Shown: positions 43,401 through 58,400 of the stretch, piece by piece | How the letters are laid out: each line of letters opens with the position of its first letter | Numbering within the stretch: position 1 is the first letter of the stretch | Position numbers and translations under genes: made by a program | From: Owenia fusiformis | Lineage: Eukaryota; Annelida; Polychaeta; Sabellida; Oweniidae | Direction: 5' to 3' | Assembly (NCBI GenBank): GCA_903813345.2 | Contig: CAIIXF020000006.1 | Coordinates: 14,080,348-14,144,347 of the forward strand | DNA: 64,000 bases | The notes under the pieces: generated by a model | Database searches by the model: none | Told to the model about the DNA's origin: nothing | Seen by the model: only the letters and a program-made list of their open reading frames with translations

Positions 43401-46400
43401 GTGTCAAGGTTGTCCTGTTTGTAATGTTATTCATGGAAAAGAAAAATACATTGATTCTTTTTAGCCTTATTTTTATGTCACCACCAAGAAGTGGTGACAT
43501 ATTGTTATGGTCTCAGTTTTTTTGTGGCGGTGGTTGTTGGTTGGTAATCGGCGGTTGGTGTCTGTAACAAATTCTTAAAACTTACAATGACTTAACAAAT
43601 ACTGTTTCGACTGATTTTTAATTTTTTTCCAAATCATCAACAAGTTTTGAGAAGTTCAAATCTGACTTTACATTTAAGATTTTGACCTTCAATGACCTTT
43701 TCAAGGTCAAAAAAGGTCAAAAAGGTCTTTTTCAACATGCTTCAAATTGACCACCAGGAGTTCAAATCTGAGTTTAGATTTAAGAGTTGACCTTCAGTGA
43801 CCTTCTCAAGGTCATAGAAAGGTCAAATAGGTCTTTTTTCAACTTCAAATTGACCAATTTATTTTTCAAAATCATCCACAAGTTCTGAAAGTTCAAATCT
43901 GATTATAGATTTGACCTTCAATGATATTCTCAGGGTCAAAAAAGATTTGATCTTCAATGATCTTCCCAAGGTCAAAATGGTCCATTTTCAACTTGCTTCA
44001 AATTGACCAATTTATTTTTCAAAATCATCTACACATTCTCAGAAGTTCAAATCTGACTTTAGATTGAACTAATTATATTGTGAGCAACTAGGTGGTGACA
44101 TTTTGTCATGTTAATGCCTTGTTTTGTTTGTTGGAAGCAATGTTCAGAAGACCAAAAGTTTACTGGTGAGGTACCTTTGATTTAAACTGATTTCGCAACT
44201 TAATGATAATTCCTATCATAATCGGGGGCAATAGTTGGAATTAGGATTTTGCTTGGCATTTTGTTGTTATTTGCTCTTCCTACAAGTTTTAAGGCTGTGA
44301 TCATTAATCTGAGTACCAGACAGAAATATCGCTTAAGAGACAACTTCCATTGATTGTTGGTAATACCTTATGATATCACAATATGAGGTAAGAAACCTTT
44401 GAACATTTTCCATGCTCTGGCTGTTTTCCATGGGAGAAACATCTCAGCTCTTTTTCATTCTTTCTTTTGAAAGGGTAAACCACTCAGCAAGTTACCCTTT
44501 CCTCTTTTAATCCTTCAAATCATTTATCCCATTGTCTTTTATTTCAAAGCCCTCTGGTTGGTGTTTCTTTTTAAATATAATTTCTTCAATAATTTTTTTT
44601 CCCCTTTGGCCATTTTGCTTTCATATTGGAGGATGAAGAAATATGTATTTCCCTACTTGGTACTATGCCAGTCAAGGTGGTCTCAACTTATCTATTTCAC
44701 CTTGTTATTAGAGAGTGAGTTAAATCACTCACAGTGACTTTTTGCACGATGGAAAACATATAAGATACTAATGAAAAAAATACAGAAATAAAGTTGAGCA
44801 TGTGATTTCAATATGCAAATTCAAGACATTGATTCAGACCCTTTATTCAAAGAGGGAAATACCGGAAAGTGAATATATTTGGCTGAAATGGATTATTTTG
44901 TATAGGAAGCACTTCAATGGCCTCATATAGATCATTTACATCAGCTAATGGTCACTCAAGACTTAATTTGTTGAACCCAGAAGAATGATCATTTAATTCT
45001 ACATTGTGCTAAAGAAATTGTGTCTTATGTTCCATATTCTATTGTCAGCTGCTTGTCATTTGGCATTTTGTGATTTCTGGCTCTTTTTTTTAATTGTTTG
45101 CCATGGTATGCCATGTTACCGTAGTATCAAACTTGGAAGAAAGTAAACTGTAGGTATAAATAGTGTTAGAAAAGTTTTAGGATTTTGCCGAATATTTGCT
45201 CTTTCCATTTTTTGCCAGAGTGAGGACATATTGTTATAGTCTCCAAGTTTTCTGTGGATGGTGTTCAGTGGTTGGTGTCTGACATTCAGTTCAGCGGTTG
45301 GCATCTGTAACAAATGACAGTTGGTGACATTTTGCATGGTTGTGACTTGTTATTCTCTGTTTCTAAAAGTTTTTGAATTGCATAAATTGACTGTGAGTCC
45401 AGGGATTTAGCTGCTACTGTGTTTATTTTATTAACTGGTAAAGTCAGTCATTTCCAGGGTAAACTCCTAGGAGATGAAGACACCACCCTGATCGTAGACC
45501 AAAATAAGTATTTTCCTTGCAATTTTCACCCGTATCCATATATATTTAAATTGGTCAGACTGATCTTGGGTTATATTTTTGTTCTCATCCAAAATGTCCT
45601 GGTGGTAGTCATTGTGTTTCTACATATGTAGATGCTTTCTCAATCAGTAAACCAAACAATGTATTCCAAATTCCGAAGTATATACATTTTCATGATATAA
45701 ATTCAACCAATTATTCAGATCATACAAAAAAGTGCTGATATAGCAAAACAGTTGAAGTTTTATTTTTTGAGAGTGGGATGTTTTGATTTCTATCTGGGTG
45801 TATTTCTCAAACAAACAGTTGATACCTTTAGGGAATCTCTGAAACCTCATCTGATTTGATGCTAATTTAACCCAGAAAGATAATCCCAGTGAGTTTTTCA
45901 TCCACTGTTATTGTCATGAAGTACAAAGTTTATGTCACTTTGTTGCTCTTAGGAAAAAGGGGGAAAGTATATTTGCTGTAAATTGGCTCACCGGCCTCTT
46001 GCAAATTTTTTTGTGTATATGAGGAGGAGGGAGAGGATGGGGAATGCATCAAGCTACTACATCTATAATAGTGTAGTAGTTGTTTGCACAGCATTATTGT
46101 TTTTTGTACATAATAGGCTAGTCAGTATTTTGAAAACAAGATGTGTTACTGTGTTAGATATTGAACTGTAAGTTGAAATACAATTGTGGCCCCTTTACTA
46201 ACAGAAAGCAAGAGTGTTTGTTGAAAGTATGGTCATCTAACATTGTTACAGGGCAGGTCAGCAGAATCTATAGCCAAAGTTGGGTTAAAGAGTTTATTGA
46301 AAATATGACCCTTTAACACTGCCAAGGGAAGGGGTCAACTTTCCTGAAAATATGTATGGAAAAATTCAGCTTTTAGAAAAATAATGATAGTCTTGTAAAA

Positions 46401-49400
46401 CCATTCCAAGTTAATTAGCATGGAATTCCACATATCACCATTGCTCTTCAGATATCCGCATAATTGGCTCTGATTCTATCAAATGGTATCTTTTGTTTAA
46501 TAATATTGATGGAGACATTGTTTTTTGCTCAAAGTTGGGAAAAATAAATTAACATGTTTTTAAAAGTATGTTATCAACAGTGTTGATTGACTCGCAAGGA
46601 GTTAACTAGATTTTCAGAAACCTTCACTTGCTAAAACATAAAATACATTCAATAAATCATAAAATAACCCAAAAATATATATTAATCTCTAAAATTCTAC
46701 GCAATCTCAATTTATTGATTGCAAAATTACAAAATTAGTCTTTTAATTAGCCTTAAAGTATGATGTAACATAAGATTTTGCAAGATTAATCAAGGGATTG
46801 GACATAAAGCTTTTAACACGATTTGATAAGAAAACCCTCAGGAGCCTTTTGGGCTAATATACAACTGAATCTTATTATTCTTGACAGGTTTTTCAGACAA
46901 ATATTTTTACTACCATTTCCAAAGTTGCTTGTCTATTATCACTCCAACATTCTTTTGTTTCAACAGATTTGGTATTTACCAACCTGGTCATTCAGTGCTA
47001 ACTGTTAATGTTAGCTTTTTACAGAAATGGTGTTATCTATTTCTGTACTACATGTACTCATTTTTTCAAAATTCAGTGAGAAAATGCACTCCTAGATAAG
47101 TTCGGGTCTGTTCCAGGTTTTATAAAAAATATGATTTTCAAGTCATAGTGCTCTGTTAGACAGTCTGTTCATAGCATGTGTGCCAGACTATTAGCCTGAT
47201 GCACTTACTCTGTTAGAACTTATATTACACCATGGGCACTTATATTACACTGTGGGCACTTATATTACACTGTGGGCACTTATATTACACCGTGGGCACT
47301 TATATTACACCGTGGGTACTTATATTACATGTGGTTACTTATATAATCACCTTGTTGCAAGCTAAGAAAGCAATACCAGTTACTATTGATTAAGACGAAC
47401 CACAAATTTATCAAAAAATCATTCTGATTTATTAAACCCTTACCAACTTATTTTGCTATGTAGTGAGAAAACTAAACTCATGCCTAAAATATTTTGTAAG
47501 TGGATTCTGGGACCATGAAATAGGTTAAATAACTGATCTGCTTTCTTGGGTGAATTATTATGCAAATCTCAGCATGAAATATTCAAAAACTGTACAAAAG
47601 TTACCATAATCTTCAGGTATGTTACTCTTATACAGGAGAACAAAAACAAGACACACAAAGAATGTCATACTTCAACACTGTAATTGCATAGAAATGTTAG
47701 AAAATCAGGATGTTTAATTTGTAGTTGAGAGATAACATGTGAATTCAGTTATGATTTGTAAATATTTTGCATAGTCTGTATGTCCATATAGTATCATCCT
47801 AACCTACTATAATTTATAAAGTTATGCCATAATTTTCAGGGACACACTCAAAAAACATATTCCCTAAAATTACATAATCTTTATTGATATTATTGATGTA
47901 TGAATATAAAAGCTCTCATCGTTAATATTCTGTTATTTCATTAAGTATCTGCTCTTATTCTACTCAGTTATGTTTCCCTCACTAGTGTTTCAAAGAGATG
48001 GAGAGAGGGACTTGATTCAAGACTTTTGTTAAAATTGGAGTTGTAAGACATCTCATACCAACATTTAAAGAGCCAATCAATGATACAAACCAGTTACAGT
48101 TATATTTTTCTCACAGCATCAATCACCATACCTTTTCTTAAAGGTCCTTATTTAACTGAAAAAGTGGACATGGACCTTTACTCAATTTCAATTAATTTGA
48201 AAGTGTCTGCATCTTTCGTCTTCAAAAACAGGGTGGTCATAAAAATGAATATATATATATGAACACATATTTATAAGCAGATCTTCAAGACAGTTTAAAT
48301 ATTTTTAAGATTGCAAGGACACATTTAAATGTCTTTTAATGTTGCATTTTACATTATATATCTTATTTTGTCATTTTGATTTTGAATAGTATATTGTAGC
48401 TTATTACAGTAGACATCAGATTGTTGTCAAGAAACACATCAGAAGAGTATTCAACTTGAAGTAAAAATCTGGCAGAATAGGCTTTTCTACTGAGAAATAA
48501 CTAGACAGTATAGCAGAAACTAGGAAAGGAAAAATATACCTTGGCATTTTGCAACATGCTTAATGTAGACCAATTGGTAGAATATTGTTGCTGGAATGTC
48601 CAAGGCACCATTTGGTAAATGTATTACAAGGAGAAAGAATTTTAGAAATTTGACAACTTCAAGGGGGCAGGAGTTATTGTCAGTTTGTCAATTCTTAATG
48701 GTTCCTACAGATCATGGCTGGCTGCTATTCATTACTTCAATACTCTCAATCCCAGACTTGGACTATTAAAGCCACCTGAACTTAGTGCTGTAAAACACTT
48801 TGAATTTGTGAGAGCAATTTTTGCGAATTTGAATTTGTGCCATCCTGAATTCGTGATTTAACATTCACATGAATATAATCAAATTCAAGACATATGCAAA
48901 TTTAATGTGTTTTACAGTTTGTTGTTGACTTCAATTAAATAATTTGCAAGGTCATTGGATTTGGCTTGTTTTTGCCTGAGTTATCAAACAAATAGATTTT
49001 TAAAGATATTTCCTCCTAATGTTTTTGCTTGGAGGTTCTTTCTGGAATTTTGTTTTGATGGCTGAAGTATGCTACACATGTTTTGCAAATGTAACAATGA
49101 TTCTGGGTTGAGGAATCATGTCATATTAAATTATGTATTTTTTTTTTTTATTCTAGAAATTGGACCAGTGACAGTGACCACCGACCCTGAACTTTTCCAA
49201 GAAGAACTTAGGGACCTTTATGTCCAAGGTGGTGGAGATTGTCCAGAAATGTCAGTCGGTGCTATAAAAACTGCTCTTGAAGTCTCTCTTCCTAATTCAT
49301 TCATTTATGTCTTCACTGATGCCAGGGCGAAGGATTACCATCTCATTTCCAAAGTTTTGTCCATAATTCAAGTTAAACAATCGCAGGTAAGCATTCATTT

Positions 49401-52400
49401 TTTGTAACATATTTTCACCAAAATGGATAAACGAATTTTTAAAATTTTGAAATTTGTGACCACATACATGTAGCTTCAAAACTCATTAGCAATTATTTTC
49501 TATTCTGTGTTATGTTTATGCATCTGAGTTTTACATACTTAGTATCTTTGCCCTGTGATTTTCCAGGAAAATTATGACCAACATTTACCTGTTGATGGTT
49601 TGACAACAGTCAGTTGTTTTCCCTCTGCAAGAGGTTTTAGTCAACACTCTTTTAATAAAATAAAGTCTATCCTTTCCAATGAAATCTTTACAGTTCAAAA
49701 ACAATTTTTTAATCAAAATTTACTAAACTGTCATCTCCCTATACATTTTACATTTTAACAACCAATATGAAACACAATAAAAACTACTTTTGAAGATCTT
49801 ATCATTGTTAAAACTGAAGTATTATTTGTGGTACTCAGAGAGCAGTATGATACTGCTTGCCGATTGGTTTCAGGGTAACTGTAATTTGAACTTGTTCCAC
49901 CCACTCTCTATAATGGCAACAACAAATTATTGTTTCCAAACACAGTAATAAAGAATCGTAAGTTATTCATTTTGAATTACGATGTATTTGCACCAAACAC
50001 TCTGTTCTAACCCTGAGAGGTGATGTTTTCCAAATGGCTCTTACATTGAGAATCATGATGCGTTTATTTTCAAAATCTCTGCACTTACCTGGCCCTGCTG
50101 CCAGCCTTTCCTTGAGATATCAATTTCCAATAGACAAGTTAAAATGATTTGCCGATTTATCTAAATGGAATTCAGTATTATGTAACAATAAAAAATTGTA
50201 ACATACTGTTACTAAGCCTTTATTTGTTGTGACTACCATGATATTCAAAGTTTGGTGTTGGTGGTTGGCTTCTGTAACAATATTGCTACATTAGCACAAC
50301 AAAATGTTACCAACTGCAAATAGTAGCAATATTGTTACACTTTTGTTACCAGTTGCAGGTGGTAACATTTTAACATGTTGATGTCTTGTAAATATTTGTT
50401 CTTCTTTATCTTTTAAAATTTTGAACATTTTTTCATGTAATCTCTTATTCAGCACATTTAGGCAAGTACAAATACAATTTTCTTAAAGGGCCTAAGTATA
50501 TTGGTATAGTATATTGGTCTCCTTCTGTCCTCAGTGTTTATAAGTAGATTTAATATGATCATCTTAAAATAATGTAGAAATTATGTACATAACAATCATC
50601 TTAAAACGATGTAGAAATTATATATAATATTTTGAAAACAATGGAATGTTGTATATGCTGTACGTTACAATGATTTCTTAATCAAACAAATTCTCTGATT
50701 TTCATGAGATATTCTGTAAGGGTAAGCTTCATGACATATTCTGTAAGGGTAAGCTAGTTTGACAGATTCTGAGCCTGTTGGAATCATGTTTTTTTCACCT
50801 TTCCTCCAGACCTAAAATTAGGCTAAATGGACAGAAAGAACCTTAACAGGCACCTTAACAAAAATGTCACGAAAATCATGATTTTGAATTATGTAGGACG
50901 TAACAAGTTCATTTTAAGACATTTAATAGTATCAACAGGAAATGTTACTGAAGGAGAGAACTGTTTATCTAATCTCTGATTTCTTGGTCTTTAACTTTAA
51001 CACTATTTATTTGAGTGAAATTTTTTGCTATAGCTCTTACGCAACCTTATGAAAATACAAAGGCCATATTATTTTAAGAAGAATGATAACAAAACAAGAC
51101 AGTAATTAGCACAATTTACCTAGATTTGGCATCAACAAAAATAGTGTCATTTAACATCCAGTATAGCATTGAGCAGTAAGACACCTATATAAAACATATA
51201 AAAATATGGATTTCATTTGAAAAGAATCCTGGGTGGTAGTCATAAATCAATGCTGAGTTTATCTTTTGAACATCTAGGTCAGCATTTTAAACTGCATAAT
51301 TATGACAAACGATCTCTTTGTTTCAAACCCAATTAGGCATCGTATTTGTTATTTTTGAATCTACAAAAAGATGCCAGTTGATAATGTTAAGATATCTTGA
51401 CAACCTTACATGAAGTTTAAAGAATAAATTGACATTGTTAACCTGACATCCGTAACCTGATATAATTAATTTGACATTGTTTATTTTAAGTGTGGGAGTT
51501 TCTCTCAGTTTGTATGCAGAAAACTTGCAGGATTTCCATTAGTATCCATTGTTTTGGCAACTATGTGTTACACCCAATTGAGAATCTGAAATTTAGCTAA
51601 AAACACATAGAATAAAGTTACAGGGGATATATAGAGAAGTCGTCTGTCTCTCCGTTTGATCATACTTCTATTCATCCATCTGTCCAGGTGATATCTCAAA
51701 TACCATTTGATAGATTTGGTCCAAATTTTAAAGGCCTTTTGAAGATCGGACCTCTACTCAAGAAATTTAAAAATGTAATGTATCTCAAATACTAACTCAA
51801 AATATGAGTGATTTAATAATATGTTTTGTTTTGTTTGGTGGGATTTGCAACTGTGGCAGTCGCTGTTTTCTAGTTTAAAATAGTATGAATAGTTGGATTA
51901 AATTCTCGTGACTAAACTACTGTAATTGATTGATGGTCAATGATGTACTTAATATATAGTATAAAAAAATATGTTATGTATTAAATCATGTTTTTCAAAT
52001 GCATATGTAGTCAGAAAACTCATATCTAAGTGAAAACTGAATGATCATGACAGAGCTCTATAAATAGGAACCTCACATGGTGTAGGAAAATAATAGTCTG
52101 CCTTCAACTAATGCTAGAAATAATTCCTGTCTGATTATCTTGACTTTCTATTTCATTCATACTTTCTTTCTTGATTTTCTATGTAGCGATCATAAAACCC
52201 TTCTAAGTAAAATACTCTTTGGGCCTAGCAAAAATATTCAAGTTTGTGTGTATTTATTTTGGAGCTAGAGGTTGATTTAACATGAACACAAATGGGAGGT
52301 ATAAAAAAGAACCAAGAAGGCGTTCATCTTACAGTGGTGTTCAAGTGTTCAAACTTTTATTTTTTTCCAGTTATTTATAAATCAGCAGGGGAAGTGTCTT

Positions 52401-55400
52401 CTTTCTGTACCCTGAAGTGTAAAGTCTAGTAGTAAATACTACAAAGCCCTCTTTCAAATAAACTATTGAAATGGTATGATTCTCTTCTGAGAGTCTCATG
52501 ATACAGCCAGCAGGAAAATTCTGATTCTGATACAGAGAAAGTGTCCATATGAAAATCGAAATTTAGTATGGTCAGGCCCGTAGACAGGATTTGCCAAGGG
52601 GGGTTCAGTTTTAAAAATTTCCAGGGGGGGGGGGGCGTTCACATTTGACAATTTTGGTCCAAATATGGCTAAAATCACTTGAGAAGTGCTCAAAATGGTG
52701 AAAAACTGCATGATTTTGAAAGAATTTTTGGCCAGGGGGGGGGGGGGGTTTGCCCGAACCTTGCGAACCCCCCACCCCCTGGCTACGGGCCTGATGGTTC
52801 TCCCTTTATGGGGACTATGGGACCAAAATGGACTCAACCACACCTGGCTTGCACCACCCACACAAAAATAAGCCATCAGGAACTTGAACAGGTTTTATAA
52901 TATGTACTGTAGAATACATGCTGGAACTGCATGGTATTTCCTTTATAAAAATACATTACACTAAAACAATTGATACTGATGCTTAGTCAAATGTCTACAT
53001 GTGGTTTTGCTATTTCCGCTCACAAGCCATTTAAATGATGAGGTAGTCATGGAATAAACACATGCAAGCCTTTTAAATTTATTGAAAAAACTTTTTTAAC
53101 ATACAGTTAAACAGACACATGTGAACACCTCAAAAGACGAACACTTATCTGGTCCCATTTGTTTACCTTATGCTACATATGTTTAGCACATTCAAAATAT
53201 TGCCTGCTCTCAAATTGCAATTCAGACTCTCAGTTTTCTTTAAATTGAGGGTCATTACATAATCTTCATTGAAATATTGTGGAAAAATGTTTTCATGCTC
53301 TGTAATATGTTGGTGTCTCAGACATCTTTTACAAGATAAAGATATAATGAAAAATGACCATGAGAAGAAAGTCTCTTCAGTTGTATTGTTTCAAAAATTG
53401 AACATTAATGTATTTTGAAAGGAAACTGGAATCTTTTGTAACTTGGAAACTCTTTGAAGCAATTGGGAAAATGTAAAAATATCAAGGAACTCTTAGTATA
53501 GATTATGGATACCTAAGTATTCTAAATCTGTTGTAACATGTAGTCATTCTAACCTAGCTGTAAATAAGATCCCCTGGTGTACCAAGGAGTATTGCAAAAA
53601 GATTCAGAGGAAAGAGTGAAATCGGCGAGGAATAATTCATACTTGACAATGTCTCATACTAAATTACATAAAAATGGCAGAATCAGACACTGACACTCAA
53701 ATATGGGAAAATATGGTGTGGGATACCATGACAAGATAACCATAGAGTGAAATGTTTTCAAGAAGAGCAAATGATTCTCATCCTGAGGCGAACACATTGA
53801 TCAATATCACTTGGACAGTTGCTGTAATTCTTTCACCAAGCCCTTTAGATAATTCCTTCATTTTGCTCAAACCTTTCTCATTCATAACAGAAAGAAGAAT
53901 GCTTCATCATTTTTATTAACTCCAGTTGTACCTGCCTCTTGCAGCATCTATGGGATATTCCCGCTTTTTAATTTTTCATTTAGTTTCATGATTATTCTGT
54001 GATCATTGCCATATTTAGAAATATTATTTTGGGAAGGTTTTTGTTACAATAGTAGGTGTATGGGTGTTAACTAGGTACTCAAGGGCCAGTCAAATAAGGT
54101 TAACTCCTACTAAAATTTGACCACAAGCATTTATGCTACTGCTTCCGTCTGAGATGAACCCAGAGTGACATATGTCTGATTGTGAATCATAAATATAGGT
54201 TTTGGTTTGTTTTAGTTAATTATAGTACATAAGACAAGAAGCCTGTCAGGAATTCTAGGTCACATCATCTAGTTGTTAGGTTCTCATGTATTTGCTGAGA
54301 TATGATATACACATGACGATTTCCAATTCACTATTGTTGTGTCCCTTATATTTATCAACTTCATGGCTGTAGAAATAGAATTGTACCATTCTGATCATAA
54401 ACTTGTCTTATCTTGTCAGTATGTCATTTTTATGAATTTTCAGCTTGGTGTAAATGGATTCTTAACTGGAGGAAAATTAATTTTGAAATCTCTCACCTGT
54501 TTGTGGCTCCTTTTTCAGATTAAGCTGGTCCCCTCTTACATATTTCTCATTGGTGATAGGGATGTAGTTCTCATTGTGGTGCCCTGTTACTTCAATAATA
54601 AAGAGATGACTGGATAAGATATACTTGTTAATGACCCAAAACCTTTCCAAGAATTTATTATAATGAATCTCCCATACGACAATGTTATCCTTAAATTCTC
54701 AAGAAAGATTTTTATCTAGACAGTGAAAAAATAGAATGTTATTGTCTTGGATCAAATAAGGACATATATACCATTACCCTTGATTTCTGTATCTCAACTT
54801 GGTCAAGTGGATACCAGTAGACATGATTTTATGAGATCCATGCTTCAATTGTGAAATTCATTAAGAATATGTGTCACCTGCAAGGAACAAACCAAATGAA
54901 CTTAATACTTTATACTCTGGAGTTCATAGAGTTGCTTTAAAATGATAAGTTTTTCAGAGTTTGAAAAGAGTCCCATGGAATGAGTATGAACTGGGTGAAA
55001 TATTAACTACAGGTGATGGATTGGAGGGGGAAGTTGTAGACAGAGATGGATATTGTCCATTGGGATCATGTAAGGACAGTGGCAAGATCAGACTAAACAA
55101 TTCAACCAAAGGCTTAAGATTAATAAGTACCCTCTTATAGAATGCTTACTAATGATATTATCATCATTTGGTTTTTTGTTGAGATAAAGGACCAGGTGCA
55201 CTTTGGACAATCACTTGGTTGATTATTGAAATAAAGGACCAGGTGCACTTTGGGCAATCACTTGGTTGATTATTGAAATATAGGACCAGGTACACTTTGA
55301 TCAATCTTTTGTCTGATTATTTGATGAAGGACCAGGTACACTTTGGCCAATCACTTGGTTTGATTATTTAAATAAAGGACCAGGTACATTTTGGCCAATC

Positions 55401-58400
55401 ACTTGGTGGATTATTGAAATAAAGGACAAGGTACACTCTGGCCAATCACTTGGTTGATTATTGAAATAAAGGACCAGGTACATTTTGGCTAATCACTTGG
55501 TTGATTATTGAAATAAAGGACACAGTACACTTTTGCCAATCACTTTGTTGGTTATCGAGATAAATGACCAGGTACACGTTAGGCAATCACTTGGTTGATT
55601 ATCAAGACAAAGGACCAGGTACAATTTAGCCAATCACATGCTTATCACTCATTATTGGAATAAATACCAGATACACTCTGGTAATCTATACACACATAAA
55701 AATCAATTATCTCAGATCTAGCTTCATAATTATATAAATTCACAAATGTTTGAAGTAAGCTAACAAGCTTTCTACTCTCTTGTGGAAATGGATGCTATAA
55801 AAGCAGTAAGAGTGCATACCTTGCAACTGTTGACTAATTTCAAAAGTTGAATGACATTTTCTTTGTAATAAGCTGATTTAGGAACTAGTTGTGTGGTCAC
55901 TGTGACTTACATTATTGCCTGTAGAGGAGATTTCTTTGATCAGCTGATCACAAACAAAGAAGAGTTTGTCCTTACCAACGTACAATTAATGATGTATGTA
56001 TGTACCTTGTTTTAGCTATGGTTTGGTTTATTAGACGTTAAATGTTTTTGTGCTCTTTGAGATCCTTGTGATTTCTAATGAAAGAAATACCTGAATTTTG
56101 TTGTCTCTATTGAAAGAATAATATAACATGGCTATTGTAGCTGTCAATGTTTGTCATTGTAATTAACAAACAAATAAGTAAACAAACAGACCAACAGAAT
56201 GTACAAATAAAATCTAGAAACAATTATTTTTCAAAAGAACTTGTGTTTTCACTTAAATAATTCATATTAAAACAGGCCTACTGGAGACATTAAAGGCAGT
56301 TGTCAGATTTAATTCAGTTTTCATTCACATGGGGTCAACTTCAAATAGAATCCAAAGAATACAAAAATATTTCTTTCTGAAATAATGTTAATTGTCTGAC
56401 AGGGGACTTGTGCCACTGAAAACCATTTATAAGTAACCAAATGAATATTTCTGGTCTAAAATATATGGTCAGTTTCAGGGATTTCTCTTATCAAGGGCAA
56501 CAGTGATGATTTGTGAGCTGAAAACAGCATGTCCTCAACAACAAACAAAAAAGTCTCATTATTTTTTGTTCCTAAGTATTACAATTTGTGATATTTTTGT
56601 AGAGGTGGATTTAACAATATACATAGCATTTTTTGAAATTTCAATGATCCCCCCCCCACTTAACCCAAACATTCTTGATGACGATAAAATAACATTTGAA
56701 AAAAGGATGCAGTTCTAATAGAGAATAAACAATCTGAAACAAATTCTAATAAACACTCCAGATCAGGATTGACAAACAGGACCTTAGTCCTCACATCCTT
56801 ACTAACTCAATTGTTTTAATTATCGAAATATAACAGACCTAAGTATATGTAATTATTAGTTGATGATCATTTTTATGATTTGAACTAGCACTCAGTCTTC
56901 CCATGCAAGAAAACATAAGGCAAGGCGGCATGTGTTAATTGGTTCATTGAATAATTTCTCTGGGTTCTGCACCAAATGATTCCAGTACTTAAGTGCAAAC
57001 AGTCTGCATTTTTCCTTTGTTATCAATAGGGGGAGAGGTTATAAAAGATTATCTTGAAATTATCAAGTTATTAAGGTTTCAGTGTATTGACAATTTGTTG
57101 ATGGTGCAAATGAAGTTTTTTTTGTTTGTTTTCAATTTTTGTGTATTTTAGGTGCACAAATAGGCACTGGGCCTCTTAGGGTAACTACAGAATGTATATA
57201 TTTGAATCCTCGAGAGAATATTTGACATTATAGCAAAATGTTGATTATTTCCTATGTCTTTAAGAAAAAGTGATCCAATGTGAATTAGATGGGTTGAGGT
57301 GAATGGAGCATCATATCTGGCTAAAGGCACAAGGGTTGATCATGATATTGGATTGAGGCCACTAAAGCTAAATCAAGGAGAATGCAGAATTCAGAGGCTG
57401 AACATGCCCCAGAAGCTTGTGGTATCTAAAAATGCAGGTTATTGATGTCAGCTCCAGAATAGCCCTAAAAGGTGTCAGTTTGTATCTGGCACCTAGTTCT
57501 TATTTAGCTCTTGGGGCTTCGGACAAGTGATGGATATATGTTGCTCACTGTACTCATATAAAACCTGACCCTAACCATAACCATTGAGTTTGTTTTTGTT
57601 TTATGCTTATTAAAGAGTAAACACCATGCCTTACCATATTTGTGGATTTGCATAGCAAGATATACCATCAGTTGCACCAAATGAAAATAAAAAAGATTGC
57701 TCTGATGGCTCTGAACTTAGGGTGATCACAAGGATGATCTTGAACCATGTAAAACACAAACAAATGAACAGACAAATAATCTTTTTGAATGAAAAACCTT
57801 TTATATTCTTATATATCACTTACTTGTATTTTAGGGTTGTATCCAGGGTAGATAAATATGTAATATGTCTTCACATAAGACACTATAAATAACAAATACC
57901 CAAGATGGAAATAAACATTCATTTGACCAAAGTGCACCTAATTTGGCATGGTCTTTTTAGTCAAAGAGAGAAAAAGAGAAAAAATGAAAAGGAAAGGACA
58001 TATGCATATAAATAAACCAAAGAGTTATGTATAAATTGCTCAAAATTTGGCAGAAGTAATGATAAGTAGTATTATAGAGTGTATTTGGTTAAAGGGCTGA
58101 CCCGTGTATAATACCATTCATATATTTCCAGTTGTAATTGAAAAAGACAGCAAGCCAAAACACTGTTACTATATAGTCTTTGCAAAAAACAACAACAACC
58201 TTACATGAAAATCTACAAGGCTAATCAAATTGTATACTTTCCAAGATTTTTTAAAGTTTTTTGACAAAGTAAAAGTCTCAAGGTCAACTATTGCTGGTTC
58301 ATCATTGGGATTATTAGATTATTCTGTGAATTTATTTGACAATATTTTCACTATCTGACTATCTATACTCCATAATGTTAGTACAAACTTCAAAGCATCC

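Larger units (their letters stand above)
34423..49156 (+). other. Hemicentin-like intron 1 (14.7 kb)
   Basis: No internal gene is supported. It holds a possible MITE-like repeat (35850-36147), a TGGTA pentamer run (37368-37398), a full tandem-core repeat (43473-44121), a core-less family fragment (45215-45352) and a 20-bp minisatellite (47218-47345). Long first introns often carry enhancers, but none can be recognised by eye. Confidence 0.6.
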
